Assembly: GCA_024233085.1 (NCBI GenBank)
Contig: JACKQC010000002.1
Span: 590,565 to 654,564, forward strand
Direction of reading: 5' to 3'
Origin: Akkermansiaceae bacterium
GTDB lineage: Bacteria > Verrucomicrobiota > Verrucomicrobiia > Verrucomicrobiales > DEV007
Length of the DNA: 64,000 nucleotides
Positions 23,710 through 33,350 of the stretch are shown one piece after another (position 1 is the first letter of the stretch; each line of letters opens with the position of its first letter). The notes under the pieces are model-generated. The model made no database searches, was not told the origin of the DNA, and saw nothing but the letters and a program-made list of their open reading frames with translations. The position numbers were made by a program, and so were the translations under genes.

Positions 23710-24579
23710 ATGAGCGACACGGCGGCGGTTGAAGTTCGGAATTTGACCAAAGTCTTCGCGCTGTCGCTGCGGAAGCAGTATGTCGTGGCGGTGGAGGATC
23801 TCTCGCTGACGGTGAACGCGGGCGAGGTTTACGGGTTGATCGGGCCGAACGGGTCGGGGAAATCGACCACCATGAAGGTGGTGCTGGGCCTGATGGCGCC
23901 GTCGAAGGGCACGACGAAGGTCTTCGGCATCGACAGCGGCGATTTCCGCAGCCGGAACGCGATCGGGTTCCTGCCGGAGAACCCTTATTTCTACCGGCAC
24001 CTGACGGGGGAGGAGACTTTGCGCTTTTACGGAAAGCTCTGCGGATTGCGCGGGCGCGATTTGAAGGAACGGGCGGCGGAGATGCTGGCGCTGGTCGATC
24101 TGGAGGGGGCGAAAGACCGGCGGCTGGCGGGCTATTCGAAGGGAATGCTCCAGCGCATCGGCCTGGCGCAGGCATTGATTCAGCGGCCGCGGCTGGTGGT
24201 GCTCGACGAACCGACGGCGGGGGTCGATCCGATCGGGTCGCGGAAGATTCGCGACCTCATCCTGAAATTGAAGGAGGACGGCATCTCGGTGTTTCTTTGT
24301 TCCCATCTCCTCGAGCAGGTGCAGGAGGTCTGCGATCGCGTGGGGATCATCGCCCACGGGCGCATGCGGAGGGAGGGTCGGCTGCACGATCTGATCGCGG
24401 TGGAGGACCAGACCGAGATCGTGCTGGAGGGCGCGTCTCCCGAGCTGCTCGCCCGCGTGCGCGAGCTGGTCGAGAAGGAGGGCGGCGGCGCCGTGTGGCG
24501 GCGGAGCGGGCATCCGCGCACGACGCTGGAGCGGCTGTTCCTCGACCTGGTGGGCACCAAGGAAAATGAGGGGAAATGA
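23710..24579 (+). CDS. ABC transporter ATP-binding protein
   Basis: The ATPase subunit of an ABC-2-type exporter. The 289-residue product has Walker A G-P-N-G-S-G-K-S-T near residue 47, a Q-loop region, signature S-K-G-M-L-Q-R near 142, Walker B L-V-V-L-D-E-P near 163 and the H-loop C-S-H near 200. The C-terminal 70 residues are an accessory domain. It is followed 34 bp later by the permease gene and then by a membrane-anchored protein, all in the same direction, forming an export operon. The cargo is unknown. ATG 23710 gives the conventional start; the ATG at 23692 is less likely. Confidence 0.92.
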   Translation: MSDTAAVEVRNLTKVFALSLRKQYVVAVEDLSLTVNAGEVYGLIGPNGSGKSTTMKVVLGLMAPSKGTTKVFGIDSGDFRSRNAIGFLPENPYFYRHLTGEETLRFYGKLCGLRGRDLKERAAEMLALVDLEGAKDRRLAGYSKGMLQRIGLAQALIQRPRLVVLDEPTAGVDPIGSRKIRDLILKLKEDGISVFLCSHLLEQVQEVCDRVGIIAHGRMRREGRLHDLIAVEDQTEIVLEGASPELLARVRELVEKEGGGAVWRRSGHPRTTLERLFLDLVGTKENEGK

Positions 24580-24613
24580 TCGCCGAAATGGCCGCAAAAA
24601 ATCGATTCAGAGA

Positions 24614-25558
24614 ATGAGCGAGACGTCGACAACCCATTCCGGACAACCCTCCGCCGGCGGTCGGGGACCGCTGAGGGCGCCGTCGTTTTCCCTTGGCCGG
24701 ATCTGGACCCTGGCGACGAGCACCTTCACGCAACTGGTGCGGATGAAGACGTTCTATTTCCTCATCGTCTTCGCCCTGGTGGTGGTGGCGGTGGGAAATC
24801 TCGACTTGCTTTACACGGCCGAGCAGAAGTTGCGCGTCATCAAGAACACCGCCTTTGGCGCGATGTCCGTTTTTTCCTGGCTGTTCGCGATCGCGGCGAC
24901 GGCGATGCTGTTGCCGCGCGACCTGGAGGACCGGACGCTCTACACCATCCTGTCGAAACCGGTGCCGCGGCTGGAGTATCTGCTCGGGAAACTGGGCGGG
25001 GTCATGCTGACCATCGCGATCGCGCTGCTGGCGATGCAGGCGCTGTTCACCGGCGTGCTCTGGGTGCAGGAAAAGATCGCGCTCGCCGACGCCTACGCGG
25101 ACATGAAGGCGCACAGCAACTTCACCGAAGCGGAGATACAGACGCGCCTGCGGATGGTTGCCGAGCAGGGCGTCAGTTGGGGGCTGCTCTCCGCGCTCTG
25201 GGCGATCTTTCTGAAGGCGCTGGTGGTGACCTCGTTCACCCTGCTGATCTCGACCTTCGCCTCGAGTTCGCTGTTCACCATCATCGTGGGGGTGATCGTT
25301 TTCATCATCGGACACTTTCACAAGATGGCCGTGAGCTACTGGAGTTCGGCCCTGGGCGAGGGCGCCCTGGCGAAAGTCTTTCTCAAGCCCGTCGAGCTGA
25401 TCTTTCCCGACCTGCGCCTATTCAACATCGTGGAAAACATCGTGGGCGGACAACCCGTGGCCCTGACGGCGCTGGCGGAAATGACCGGGCTCTCGGTGCT
25501 CTACGCCGCCGTTTACACGATGATCGGGCTCTACCTTTTCATCGACAAGGAATTCTGA
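24614..25558 (+). CDS. ABC-2-type transporter permease
   Basis: A 314-residue integral membrane partner of the preceding ATPase. About six membrane helices are visible: residues near 45-65, 90-110, 130-150, 195-215, 220-240 and 285-305. The segment L-P-R-D-L-E-D-R-T-L-Y-T-I-L-S-K-P with preceding A-A-T-A-M-L is typical of ABC-2 permeases of gliding/export systems. A periplasmic loop (about 150-190) separates helices 3 and 4. ATG 24614 was chosen because the frame upstream overlaps the ATPase gene without similarity. Confidence 0.88.
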   Translation: MSETSTTHSGQPSAGGRGPLRAPSFSLGRIWTLATSTFTQLVRMKTFYFLIVFALVVVAVGNLDLLYTAEQKLRVIKNTAFGAMSVFSWLFAIAATAMLLPRDLEDRTLYTILSKPVPRLEYLLGKLGGVMLTIAIALLAMQALFTGVLWVQEKIALADAYADMKAHSNFTEAEIQTRLRMVAEQGVSWGLLSALWAIFLKALVVTSFTLLISTFASSSLFTIIVGVIVFIIGHFHKMAVSYWSSALGEGALAKVFLKPVELIFPDLRLFNIVENIVGGQPVALTALAEMTGLSVLYAAVYTMIGLYLFIDKEF

Positions 25559-25575
25559 ATCTCCGCGACGGCGCC

Positions 25576-26358
25576 ATGAAACGAAGGATCCGGAAAACCG
25601 CGGGCGCGCTGGCGATGTTGATCGTGTTCGGGCTCGTCCGGACGGGTTGGGAAGCCGGACTCGACCGGCGGCTGACGGAGACGGGGCTACTGACGCCGCC
25701 GCCGACCCTCAAGCTGGCCGACCAGATCGGGTATCAGGCCTTTTTCGCCGTGCTGGGGGGGCTGCGACCGCTGGTGGCCTTTTACACGACGCTTCATGCC
25801 TACGACGCGTGGGAGTATCGCGAGTGGGACACCGTCGAGCGGGACTACAACATCGTCAACCAGCTCACCCCCGAGGACGAGGACGCCTGGATCATCGCCG
25901 CCTGGCATCTGCACACGAACGCCGCGGCCTCCTTTTACATCAACGATGCGTTGCCCCAGACCATGCGCGAGACGGTGCTGGCGCGGGACTGGGTGTTGAA
26001 AGGCGCCGCGAAGCTGGAGGAGGGCATTCGCGCGCTGCCGGATTCCTGGAAACTGCACAACGAACTGGCCCGGGTTTACGGCGACAAGGACAAGCTCGCC
26101 GATCCCTGTCGCGCCGCCGAGCAATACCGGCTGGCGATGGGCTGCGAGGGGGCGCTGGAGTTCGTGCGCCGCTTTTACGGCTACCAGCTCGCGAGGTGTC
26201 CGGGAAAAGAACAGGAAGCCTACGATTATCTGAAGGGTCTGTACGACGAGGCCGAACGGCATCATTCGCCCAGCCTGATCATCACTGTGAAAGATCTCGA
26301 AACGAAACTCGGCATCCCCCCCGGCCAGCGGATTCCCGATCCCTATCCGCCCCGCTGA
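25576..26358 (+). CDS. Membrane-anchored TPR-like protein
   Basis: A 260-residue protein with an N-terminal membrane segment (about residues 8-24) and a helical periplasmic domain. Features such as A-W-I-I-A-A-W-H-L-H-T-N and a helix-pair pattern through residues 75-245 resemble tetratricopeptide repeats; no catalytic residues are seen. It starts 17 bp after the permease gene and is probably the third member of the export operon, perhaps an accessory or scaffold factor. That role is inferred only from position. Confidence 0.7.
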   Translation: MKRRIRKTAGALAMLIVFGLVRTGWEAGLDRRLTETGLLTPPPTLKLADQIGYQAFFAVLGGLRPLVAFYTTLHAYDAWEYREWDTVERDYNIVNQLTPEDEDAWIIAAWHLHTNAAASFYINDALPQTMRETVLARDWVLKGAAKLEEGIRALPDSWKLHNELARVYGDKDKLADPCRAAEQYRLAMGCEGALEFVRRFYGYQLARCPGKEQEAYDYLKGLYDEAERHHSPSLIITVKDLETKLGIPPGQRIPDPYPPR

Positions 26359-26527
26359 TCCCGCCAAAAAAGGGCCACCCCACCGTTGCGGAATGGCCGG
26401 GTTATGGTTTCTTTGGCCCCCGGACCTTTTTCCAAAACGTCTCCGAAACCAGCGCCCCGGTTGGAGAAAAAGACGATGGAATCGCCCTCCGCGAGCCTGC
26501 CTCCCCCGATCCCGAAACACCCACCGG

Positions 26528-27250
26528 ATGAAGTACGCCATTTTCGGAGACATCCACGCGAACCTCGAAGCGCTCGAGGCCGTGATGCTCGACGCCGCCA
26601 ACCGTGACTGCACCGATTTTGTCTGCATCGGTGACATTGTCGGTTACAACGCCAATCCCAGGGAGTGCCTCGAGTTTGTCCAGAATCTCGGGTGCCCCGT
26701 GGTGCGGGGCAATCACGACGAGGAGGCCGCGCTCGACTCGCCGCTGGAGGGACTCAATCCCCTGGCGAAGCACGCGCTCGAGTGGACGCGCCGGCAGCTC
26801 ACGGCCGAGAACCGCGAATGGCTGATGAATCTCAAGCTCGTGCGCCAGGTTCGCGACTTCACCATCGTTCACGCCACCCTCGACACGCCCGGAAACTGGG
26901 GATATGTGACGAACAAGTTCGACGCCATGGCGAGCTTCAGCTACCAGTTCACCCCCGTCTGTTTTTACGGCCACACCCACACGCCCCGCATCTACATCAA
27001 GGGATCGAGCGTCGAGGGGCTGGAGGATTTCTCGACCCCCATCGAGCTGGGACGGAAATATTTCATCAATGTCGGCAGCGTCGGCCAGCCCCGCGACGGC
27101 GACTGGCGGTCTTCCTATGCGACCTACGACGTCGAGAACCAGCGCGTGGCCGTCCACCGGCTCGAATACGACCTGGCCACCGCCCAGCGAAAGATCCTCG
27201 ACGCCGGGCTGCCGGAAATGCTCGCCAACCGGCTCGCCGTCGGCAAGTGA
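26528..27250 (+). CDS. Metallophosphoesterase (calcineurin-like, YfcE/ApaH-type)
   Basis: A 240-residue cytosolic phosphoesterase with a two-metal site. Motifs appear in order: G-D-I-H-A-N (8-13), G-D-I-V-G-Y near 38, G-N-H-D-E near 61, and G-H-T-H near 148. The middle H of the third motif (I-V-H-A-T) is also present. The fold matches small phosphodiesterases of this family, whose substrates vary widely. The next gene (a glycosyltransferase) starts 40 bp downstream in the same direction. ATG 26528 sits exactly before the first metal-binding strand (M-K-Y-A-I-F-G-D), so the start is secure. Confidence 0.9.
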   Translation: MKYAIFGDIHANLEALEAVMLDAANRDCTDFVCIGDIVGYNANPRECLEFVQNLGCPVVRGNHDEEAALDSPLEGLNPLAKHALEWTRRQLTAENREWLMNLKLVRQVRDFTIVHATLDTPGNWGYVTNKFDAMASFSYQFTPVCFYGHTHTPRIYIKGSSVEGLEDFSTPIELGRKYFINVGSVGQPRDGDWRSSYATYDVENQRVAVHRLEYDLATAQRKILDAGLPEMLANRLAVGK

Positions 27251-27290
27251 CGGCCCGACGCGACGCGTGGCGACCGCCGTTCCTCAGGAA

Positions 27291-28334
27291 ATGTCCGACC
27301 TCGCCGGAGCCCGGGAAGCCCTCGTGATCAAGCCGAGTTCCTTCGGCGATGTCATTCACACCCTCCCGGCGGTCGCGGCGCTTCATCGGTCGTTTCCCGA
27401 GCTGAGGCTCCGCTGGGTGGTCAACACCGAATGGGCGCCGCTCCTGCGGGGAAATCCCGCCCTGGTCGAAACCCTCGAATGCCCGCGCCGGGAGTGGCGC
27501 GGCTGGCGCGACTGGGGAAAGGCGCGCCGCTGGGCCCGGGAGACGCTCGCGCCCCTGGCTCCCGACGTGGCGATCGACTTTCAGGGACTGCTGCGCAGCG
27601 CCCTCATGGCCCGCGCGTCGAATGCCCGGGTCCGGGTCGGCTTCGCGCGGGCCCGCGAAGGCGCGCCCCTGTTCTATCACCGCCGGGTGGTGGTTCCGGG
27701 CTGGGATCGCACCCACGCCGTGGATCGCTATCTCGCCCTGGCGGCGGCGGCGGGCGCGGCGATCTCCGGACCGGCGGAGTTTCCGCTGCCCGAGGGCGAT
27801 CCGGTGCCCGGACTGCCCGGGCCGGACGATCGCCCCTGGATCCTGCTGCACCCCACTTCCCGGGGCGCGGGCAAATCGCTCTCGTGGGGCGAGATACGCG
27901 ATTTTTGCGAGGCGACGGACAAGGTGCCGGTCGTCATCGTCGGCGCCGCCGGAGACGGAAGCGACAGCGGCCAACCCCCGCCCGGAAACGTCACCGATCT
28001 GCGGGGCCGTACCAGCCTGCTCCAACTGGTCTGGCTGATGCGGCGCGCGGGCTGGATCGTGAGCGTGGACAGCGGCCCGATGCATCTCGCGGCGGCCCTG
28101 ACCGATCGCCTGCTGTCGCTGCACACCTGGACCGACCCGCTCATGGTCGGGCCCTGCCGGAAGTCGGCCTGGGTCTGGCGGGAGGGATTTCTCGGCCGGG
28201 TCGGGGAGATTCAGCCCGGTCAGTTACCCGAACGCCGCCGGGACGCGCGGCGCCGCGCCGGCGAGCAGGGAATCCTGCGGCCGGGGGATGCGCGTCGTCT
28301 CGCGGCGTTCGCCGTTTCGCGGCTCAGCCCTTGA
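27291..28334 (+). CDS. Glycosyltransferase family 9 (ADP-heptose:LPS heptosyltransferase-like)
   Basis: A 347-residue GT-B enzyme. The N-terminal pattern V-I-K-P-S-S-F-G-D-V-I-H-T-L-P (about residues 12-26) and the C-terminal nucleotide-sugar segment S-V-D-S-G-P-M-H-L-A-A-A-L are the family hallmarks; W-I-L-L-H-P-T-S lies between. Such enzymes add heptose or a related sugar to lipid A core at the cytosolic membrane face. lpxK at 58572 shows that lipid A is made here. The start codon follows AGGAA directly. The 3' end overlaps the convergent HU gene by 11 bp. Confidence 0.88.
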   Translation: MSDLAGAREALVIKPSSFGDVIHTLPAVAALHRSFPELRLRWVVNTEWAPLLRGNPALVETLECPRREWRGWRDWGKARRWARETLAPLAPDVAIDFQGLLRSALMARASNARVRVGFARAREGAPLFYHRRVVVPGWDRTHAVDRYLALAAAAGAAISGPAEFPLPEGDPVPGLPGPDDRPWILLHPTSRGAGKSLSWGEIRDFCEATDKVPVVIVGAAGDGSDSGQPPPGNVTDLRGRTSLLQLVWLMRRAGWIVSVDSGPMHLAAALTDRLLSLHTWTDPLMVGPCRKSAWVWREGFLGRVGEIQPGQLPERRRDARRRAGEQGILRPGDARRLAAFAVSRLSP

Positions 28335-28632
28335 GCTTGGGAAGGACCTTGGCGACCCGTTCCTTCAGCTCCTTGCCGGGCTTGAATTTCACCACGGCGC
28401 GGGCGGGAATCGGCACCGCGATTTCGGGCTTGTTCGGGTTGCGGCCGATTTTCGGCTCGGTCCGTTTCACCTGGAAGGTTCCGAAGTTTCGCAGAACGAC
28501 TTCGTCGCCCTGGGCCAGGCAGGCGGTGGCGTCGTCGATGAAATGTTGCAGGACATCGAAGACCTGTTGCTGGGTCATTCCGGTCTCATTGCTGATCCGA
28601 ACGACCAGATCTCTCTTGGTGATGGTAGGCAT
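28324..28632 (-). CDS. HU/IHF-family DNA-binding protein
   Basis: A small nucleoid protein (102 residues) that bends DNA as a dimer. The body-helix segment (T-K-R-D-L-V-V-R-I-S-N-E-T-G-M) is followed by the strand V-V-L-R-N-F-G-T-F and the DNA-contacting arm G-R-N-P-N-K-P, with the tip Pro, near residues 63-69. The C-terminal F-K-P-G-K-E-L-K-E-R is typical. Such proteins also assist integrases and transposases, of which there are many in this window; that link is an inference. Confidence 0.93.
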   Translation of the reverse strand: MPTITKRDLVVRISNETGMTQQQVFDVLQHFIDDATACLAQGDEVVLRNFGTFQVKRTEPKIGRNPNKPEIAVPIPARAVVKFKPGKELKERVAKVLPKLKG

Positions 28633-28847
28633 GGGTAGGGTCTGTTTCGGTTAGGGATTTGAAGGGAAGGGAAAAGGACGGGTGATTCGGCTCCCATTTG
28701 GCTAAGGCTATTCCGGCAATTGCTCGGGAAAAACCCTGTAATTAAGCAGAAAGCGAGCCAAAGTCGCCCGTCGAGGAAATATCATCGACTGGTTCGGTTG
28801 CGGCGCAACCGGTACTTTCTTACGCTCGGCGGCAAGCGTTGGTTCCT

Positions 28848-29771
28848 TTAATTTCCGGAAATAATCTCCCCCGCCGTCTTAAAATGCAACTTCGAAAGCT
28901 CCCGCAGCTTTTCCCGGCCGAAACGCTCCACGATCCGCCGGCCCGCCTGCTTCACCTGGGCGGAAGCTCCTTTCGGCAGGGAAAGACCCACCGCCTCCGA
29001 GGCGTCGCGCATCCAGTCGATAAAGCCCTCGCGGGCCAGGATTGACGCCGCCGCCACCGCCACGTCCGATTCGGCCTTCGTGCGCTGTTGAAGCTCGATG
29101 CTTTTTCCCCGATCCCGCAGCGCCCGCTCCAGCACCCGCGGGTTGGCGAACTGGTCGCTCAGCGCCCGCGGACAGTCCGGCCGGCGTTCCAGCACGTTTT
29201 CAATGATCTTCGCGTGGCCCCAGGCCAGCAGCCGGTTCAGATTGCCGATGCTCTCGTACATTTCGTTGTAGCGCCGCGGCCCGATCCGGATCACCTCGCA
29301 GACGGTGCCGGGCGTCTCGCGGACGATTTTCGCCAGCTCGCGGATCTTCGCGTCGGACCCGATCTTTTTGCTGTCCGTGATCCCGGCGTCGAGCAGGGCC
29401 CGGGCCGCGGCCCGGTCGACGAACACCCCGGCCACGGTCAGGGGCCCGAAAAAGTCGCCCTTCCCGCTCTCGTCCACCCCGAGGTGCGGCTCGAACATTT
29501 CCGGGTTCAGTTCCTCCTCGTACCCGAGCTTCGCCTCGCCCAGAATTTCCGGCTCCAGCGTGAAAGTCACGAATTCCTCCGTTTCCTTGCCCTGCACGAG
29601 CACCTTGGGACCCTTTTCGTAAACGGTGACATTGAGCTTGCCCTTCTTCGCGGAAAACAGCGAATACGGCTTCGGTTCGAAGGCAAAACCCCGCTCCTCC
29701 AGCAGTTCCCGCAAACGATGCGCCTGCAATTCCCCGATCGGGGCCGTATAACTGTTGAGCGGTTTCGACAT
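28848..29771 (-). CDS. rnhC: Ribonuclease HIII
   Basis: Degrades RNA in RNA:DNA hybrids. The 307-residue protein has the TBP-like N-terminal domain (about 1-85) that distinguishes HIII from HII, and the catalytic core beginning G-V-D-E-S-G-K-G-D-F-F-G-P-L near residue 98 (the D-E pair). Further acidic ligands lie in I-T-D-S-K-K near 131 and in K-A-E-S-D near 232. HIII in a Gram-negative genome is characteristic of the Chlamydiae/Verrucomicrobia side of the PVC group, one of the clues to the host. Divergent from mutY with 47 bp between. Confidence 0.93.
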   Translation of the reverse strand: MSKPLNSYTAPIGELQAHRLRELLEERGFAFEPKPYSLFSAKKGKLNVTVYEKGPKVLVQGKETEEFVTFTLEPEILGEAKLGYEEELNPEMFEPHLGVDESGKGDFFGPLTVAGVFVDRAAARALLDAGITDSKKIGSDAKIRELAKIVRETPGTVCEVIRIGPRRYNEMYESIGNLNRLLAWGHAKIIENVLERRPDCPRALSDQFANPRVLERALRDRGKSIELQQRTKAESDVAVAAASILAREGFIDWMRDASEAVGLSLPKGASAQVKQAGRRIVERFGREKLRELSKLHFKTAGEIISGN

Positions 29772-29818
29772 CCGGCCGCTATCATTCCCGCCCCACCGCC
29801 AAAGGAAACCGAAAAATC

Positions 29819-30883
29819 ATGCTCAAAGCGCCCCAGACCCGCGATCCCTTCGCCGGAGACGGCTTTGCCGGCGCGGTGGTCGAGTGGTTCGTCGAAACCG
29901 GGCGCCACGACCTGCCCTGGCGGCAAACCGCGGATCCCTACGCCATCCTCGTCTCCGAGATCATGCTCCAGCAGACCCAGGTCGCCACCGTCCTGGAGCG
30001 CGGCTATTTCACCCGCTGGCTGGAGCGCTTTCCCGATCCCGCCGCGCTCGCCGCCGCGGCCGAGCCGGAGGTGCTGAAGTGTTGGGAAGGCCTCGGCTAC
30101 TACAACCGCGCCCGCAACCTGCAAAAGGCCGCCCGCGCCCTGATCGAGGAGCACGGCGGAAGTTTTCCCGGCGAGTTGGACAAAATCCGCGCCCTGCCCG
30201 GAGTCGGACGCTACACCGCCGGCGCCATCGCCAGCATCGCCTTCGGTCGGGCCGCCGCCGTGGTGGACGGGAACGTGGTTCGCGTCTTCGCCCGGCTGTT
30301 CGACTTCCGCGAAGCGGTCGACACCCCGGCCGCGCAAAAGCGGTTCTGGGAATGGGCCGAGCGCCTGGTGCCCGAAAACCGGCCCCGGGAGTACAACGCC
30401 GGCCTGATGGAACTCGGCCAGCGCGTCTGCCTCCGGACCTCGCCCGCCTGCCTCGCCTGCCCGGTCGCGGACTGGTGCGCCGCCACCGACCCCGCCGCCC
30501 TGCCGATCAAAAACGGCGGGCCGAAAACCGTCTTCGTGACCGAGCGGGTTCTCTTCGCCGTGCGGGACGGGAGACTGTTGCTCGAGCGCGAGAGCGGCTC
30601 GCGGCGCCGGGGATTGTGGAAACTTCCCGCCCTGCCCGAGGACTTTGCCGGCGAGGCCCCGCCGGTGATGTTGGAGACGAAATACAGCATCACGCATCAC
30701 CGGGTCGACCTGATCGTACAGGGTTGGGCCGGCGACCCAACAGGGTTGAGTGCGGGACCCAACCCTGTTGAGTCCGAGGGAGAACTGGCCTGGTTCGATC
30801 TCCAAACCGAAGTCCCCGCCATCGCCATGCCCTCGCCCTATCGGCGGGCGGTGGAGACGATTCTCGCGCGGCAAAAAGCCTGA
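29819..30883 (+). CDS. mutY: Adenine DNA glycosylase MutY, with embedded repeat
   Basis: Removes adenine mispaired with 8-oxoguanine. The 354-residue protein has W-R-Q-T-A-D-P-Y and E-I-M-L-Q-Q-T-Q near 35-55, the helix-hairpin-helix L-P-G-V-G-R-Y-T-A-G-A near 125 with catalytic Asp in V-V-D-G-N-V, and the iron-sulfur Cys set C-x6-C-x2-C-x5-C near 204-220. The C-terminal Nudix-like domain (from about 235) recognises oxoguanine. In that domain a copy of the 41-bp palindrome is translated as D-P-T-G-L-S-A-G-P-N-P-V-E-S, between V-Q-G-W and E-L-A-W-F. The frame remains open, so the protein is probably functional. Confidence 0.92.
   Translation: MLKAPQTRDPFAGDGFAGAVVEWFVETGRHDLPWRQTADPYAILVSEIMLQQTQVATVLERGYFTRWLERFPDPAALAAAAEPEVLKCWEGLGYYNRARNLQKAARALIEEHGGSFPGELDKIRALPGVGRYTAGAIASIAFGRAAAVVDGNVVRVFARLFDFREAVDTPAAQKRFWEWAERLVPENRPREYNAGLMELGQRVCLRTSPACLACPVADWCAATDPAALPIKNGGPKTVFVTERVLFAVRDGRLLLERESGSRRRGLWKLPALPEDFAGEAPPVMLETKYSITHHRVDLIVQGWAGDPTGLSAGPNPVESEGELAWFDLQTEVPAIAMPSPYRRAVETILARQKA
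30734..30774. repeat. 41-bp double palindrome, copy 3 (inside mutY)
   Basis: Half-sites 30734-30752 and 30756-30774 with a CGG spacer, inside the mutY coding sequence and read in frame. A third, degenerate half-site may precede at 30712-30730 with the same 3-bp spacing. Confidence 0.85.
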
Positions 30884-30926
30884 ATTTTCCGTGTCTTTCC
30901 GCGCTTCCGTGGTTCATTCCGGGACG

Positions 30927-32144
<1,218 letters not shown>

Positions 32145-32495
32145 ATCGACGCCGCCGGTCGAAACCGATACTCTCTCTCTCTGTGAGCGGAAGTCTTGTC
32201 CCCCTCGAATTCGACGCCCGAGATGCGTGAAAAAACGGCTCTCTGTTTCGCTTCGGGCGCGGCGAAGGTATGGTGGCGCGAACTCGACGGGCGGATGCGT
32301 TTTTTTCATTCGCCGGAAGCGGAATTCCCGTGATCGGCGATGTGCCCTGAGTTTCCGGAGGCGGTGAAGGCCTGAGGCGGACGCAATGTCGTCCTTTCAA
32401 TCGGCCGGAACGGGCGTATCTTCTTCGTCGCCCGTTCTTTCGGGCTCGACCCCCGCTTTCGAAACACAAGACCCGTGCTTTTCCGAATTTTTCCC
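32145..32495. other. Intergenic region, no gene seen
   Basis: About 350 bp between trpB and the amidase gene. It contains a CT-rich run (CTCTCTCTCT near 32172) and stretches of T, but no convincing hairpin, RNA or short gene. Candidate minus-strand frames here have no start context or family pattern. Confidence 0.4.
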
Positions 32496-33341
32496 GTGAA
32501 AAGGACCCTTTCGATTTCCGTCCGCGCGCTGCCGCTGGTCACGCTCGCGTTTGCCGTGATCCTGGCGATGTCCTGCAACACCGTGTCCCGGCGCGGTCTT
32601 TCGTGGGAGGGCCAGTTGGGCCCCGTTCCCAACACGCCGCTCTCGCCCCAGCAGCTCGATGGCCTCGTGCGCGTGAAGTCCGACCTAATCGGCAAGGGCA
32701 GCTATGGCCGCCGTTGGAACCGGCCCATGCAGCCGCGTTACATCACCATTCACAGCACGCAGAACTACACCGGCGACGCCTACGCCCATGCCAAGGCGCT
32801 GAAGCGCGGCGCGCTGCGCGGCGGGGTCTGCGGTTATCTCTGCTGGCATTTCACGGTGCAGGACGATGTCGTCATCCAGCACATCCCCACCAACGAGCGT
32901 GGCGAGCACGCCGATTTCGACGGGCCGGGCAACCGCTACTCGATCGGCATCGAAATGTGCGAGCACAAGGGCAATGACCTCGCGAAAACGATCGACCGGA
33001 CGGCCGAGTTGACCGCCTCGCTGATGTATCACCACCAGATCCCGTTGCAAAACGTGGTGCCGCATTACCACTGGCCGCGCGCGGGATACAAAACGCCCAA
33101 CAAGGACTGCCCCCATTTCCTGCTTGAGGATGGAAAGCCGGGCGCGACCTGGAACTGGTTCAAATCCCGCGTTCAGCGGCACTACCTGCGCATCCAGGAA
33201 AACGCGCCGCCGCCGCCGCAGCTCGCCTCCATCCGTGAAGGGGGCGACCCGGCTCCCGCCGTTCCGGCGCCGACGACGGCCCTGACCCTGGCTCAGGCGA
33301 ACGGCCCGTCCGATGAACAGCGCCGCGCGACGAATCGGTGA
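32496..33341 (+). CDS. N-acetylmuramoyl-L-alanine amidase, probable lipoprotein
   Basis: Cleaves the stem peptide from peptidoglycan. The 281-residue protein begins with a lipoprotein signal (lipobox L-A-M-S-C near residues 22-26). The Amidase_2 domain follows from about residue 75: I-T-I-H-S-T-Q-N supplies the first zinc His, and V-P-H-Y-H-W ... K-D-C-P-H further ligands near 185-205, as in T7-lysozyme-like enzymes. The C-terminal 45 residues are Pro/Ala-rich linker. GTG 32496 gives a typical short basic n-region; GTG 32475 is an alternative start. Confidence 0.85.
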   Translation: MKRTLSISVRALPLVTLAFAVILAMSCNTVSRRGLSWEGQLGPVPNTPLSPQQLDGLVRVKSDLIGKGSYGRRWNRPMQPRYITIHSTQNYTGDAYAHAKALKRGALRGGVCGYLCWHFTVQDDVVIQHIPTNERGEHADFDGPGNRYSIGIEMCEHKGNDLAKTIDRTAELTASLMYHHQIPLQNVVPHYHWPRAGYKTPNKDCPHFLLEDGKPGATWNWFKSRVQRHYLRIQENAPPPPQLASIREGGDPAPAVPAPTTALTLAQANGPSDEQRRATNR

Positions 33342-33350
33342 GGCGAGGCA

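Noticed and set aside
28795..28811. Terminator for rnhC (CGGTTGC-GGC-GCAACCG)
   Set aside because: The stem is perfect, but no T-run follows on the minus strand and it lies 37 bp beyond the stop, so I did not call it a terminator.
30712..30730. A third half-site of the 41-bp repeat in mutY
   Set aside because: Spacing fits, but the left half is degenerate and the codons (V-Q-G-W) could be native; kept only as a remark.
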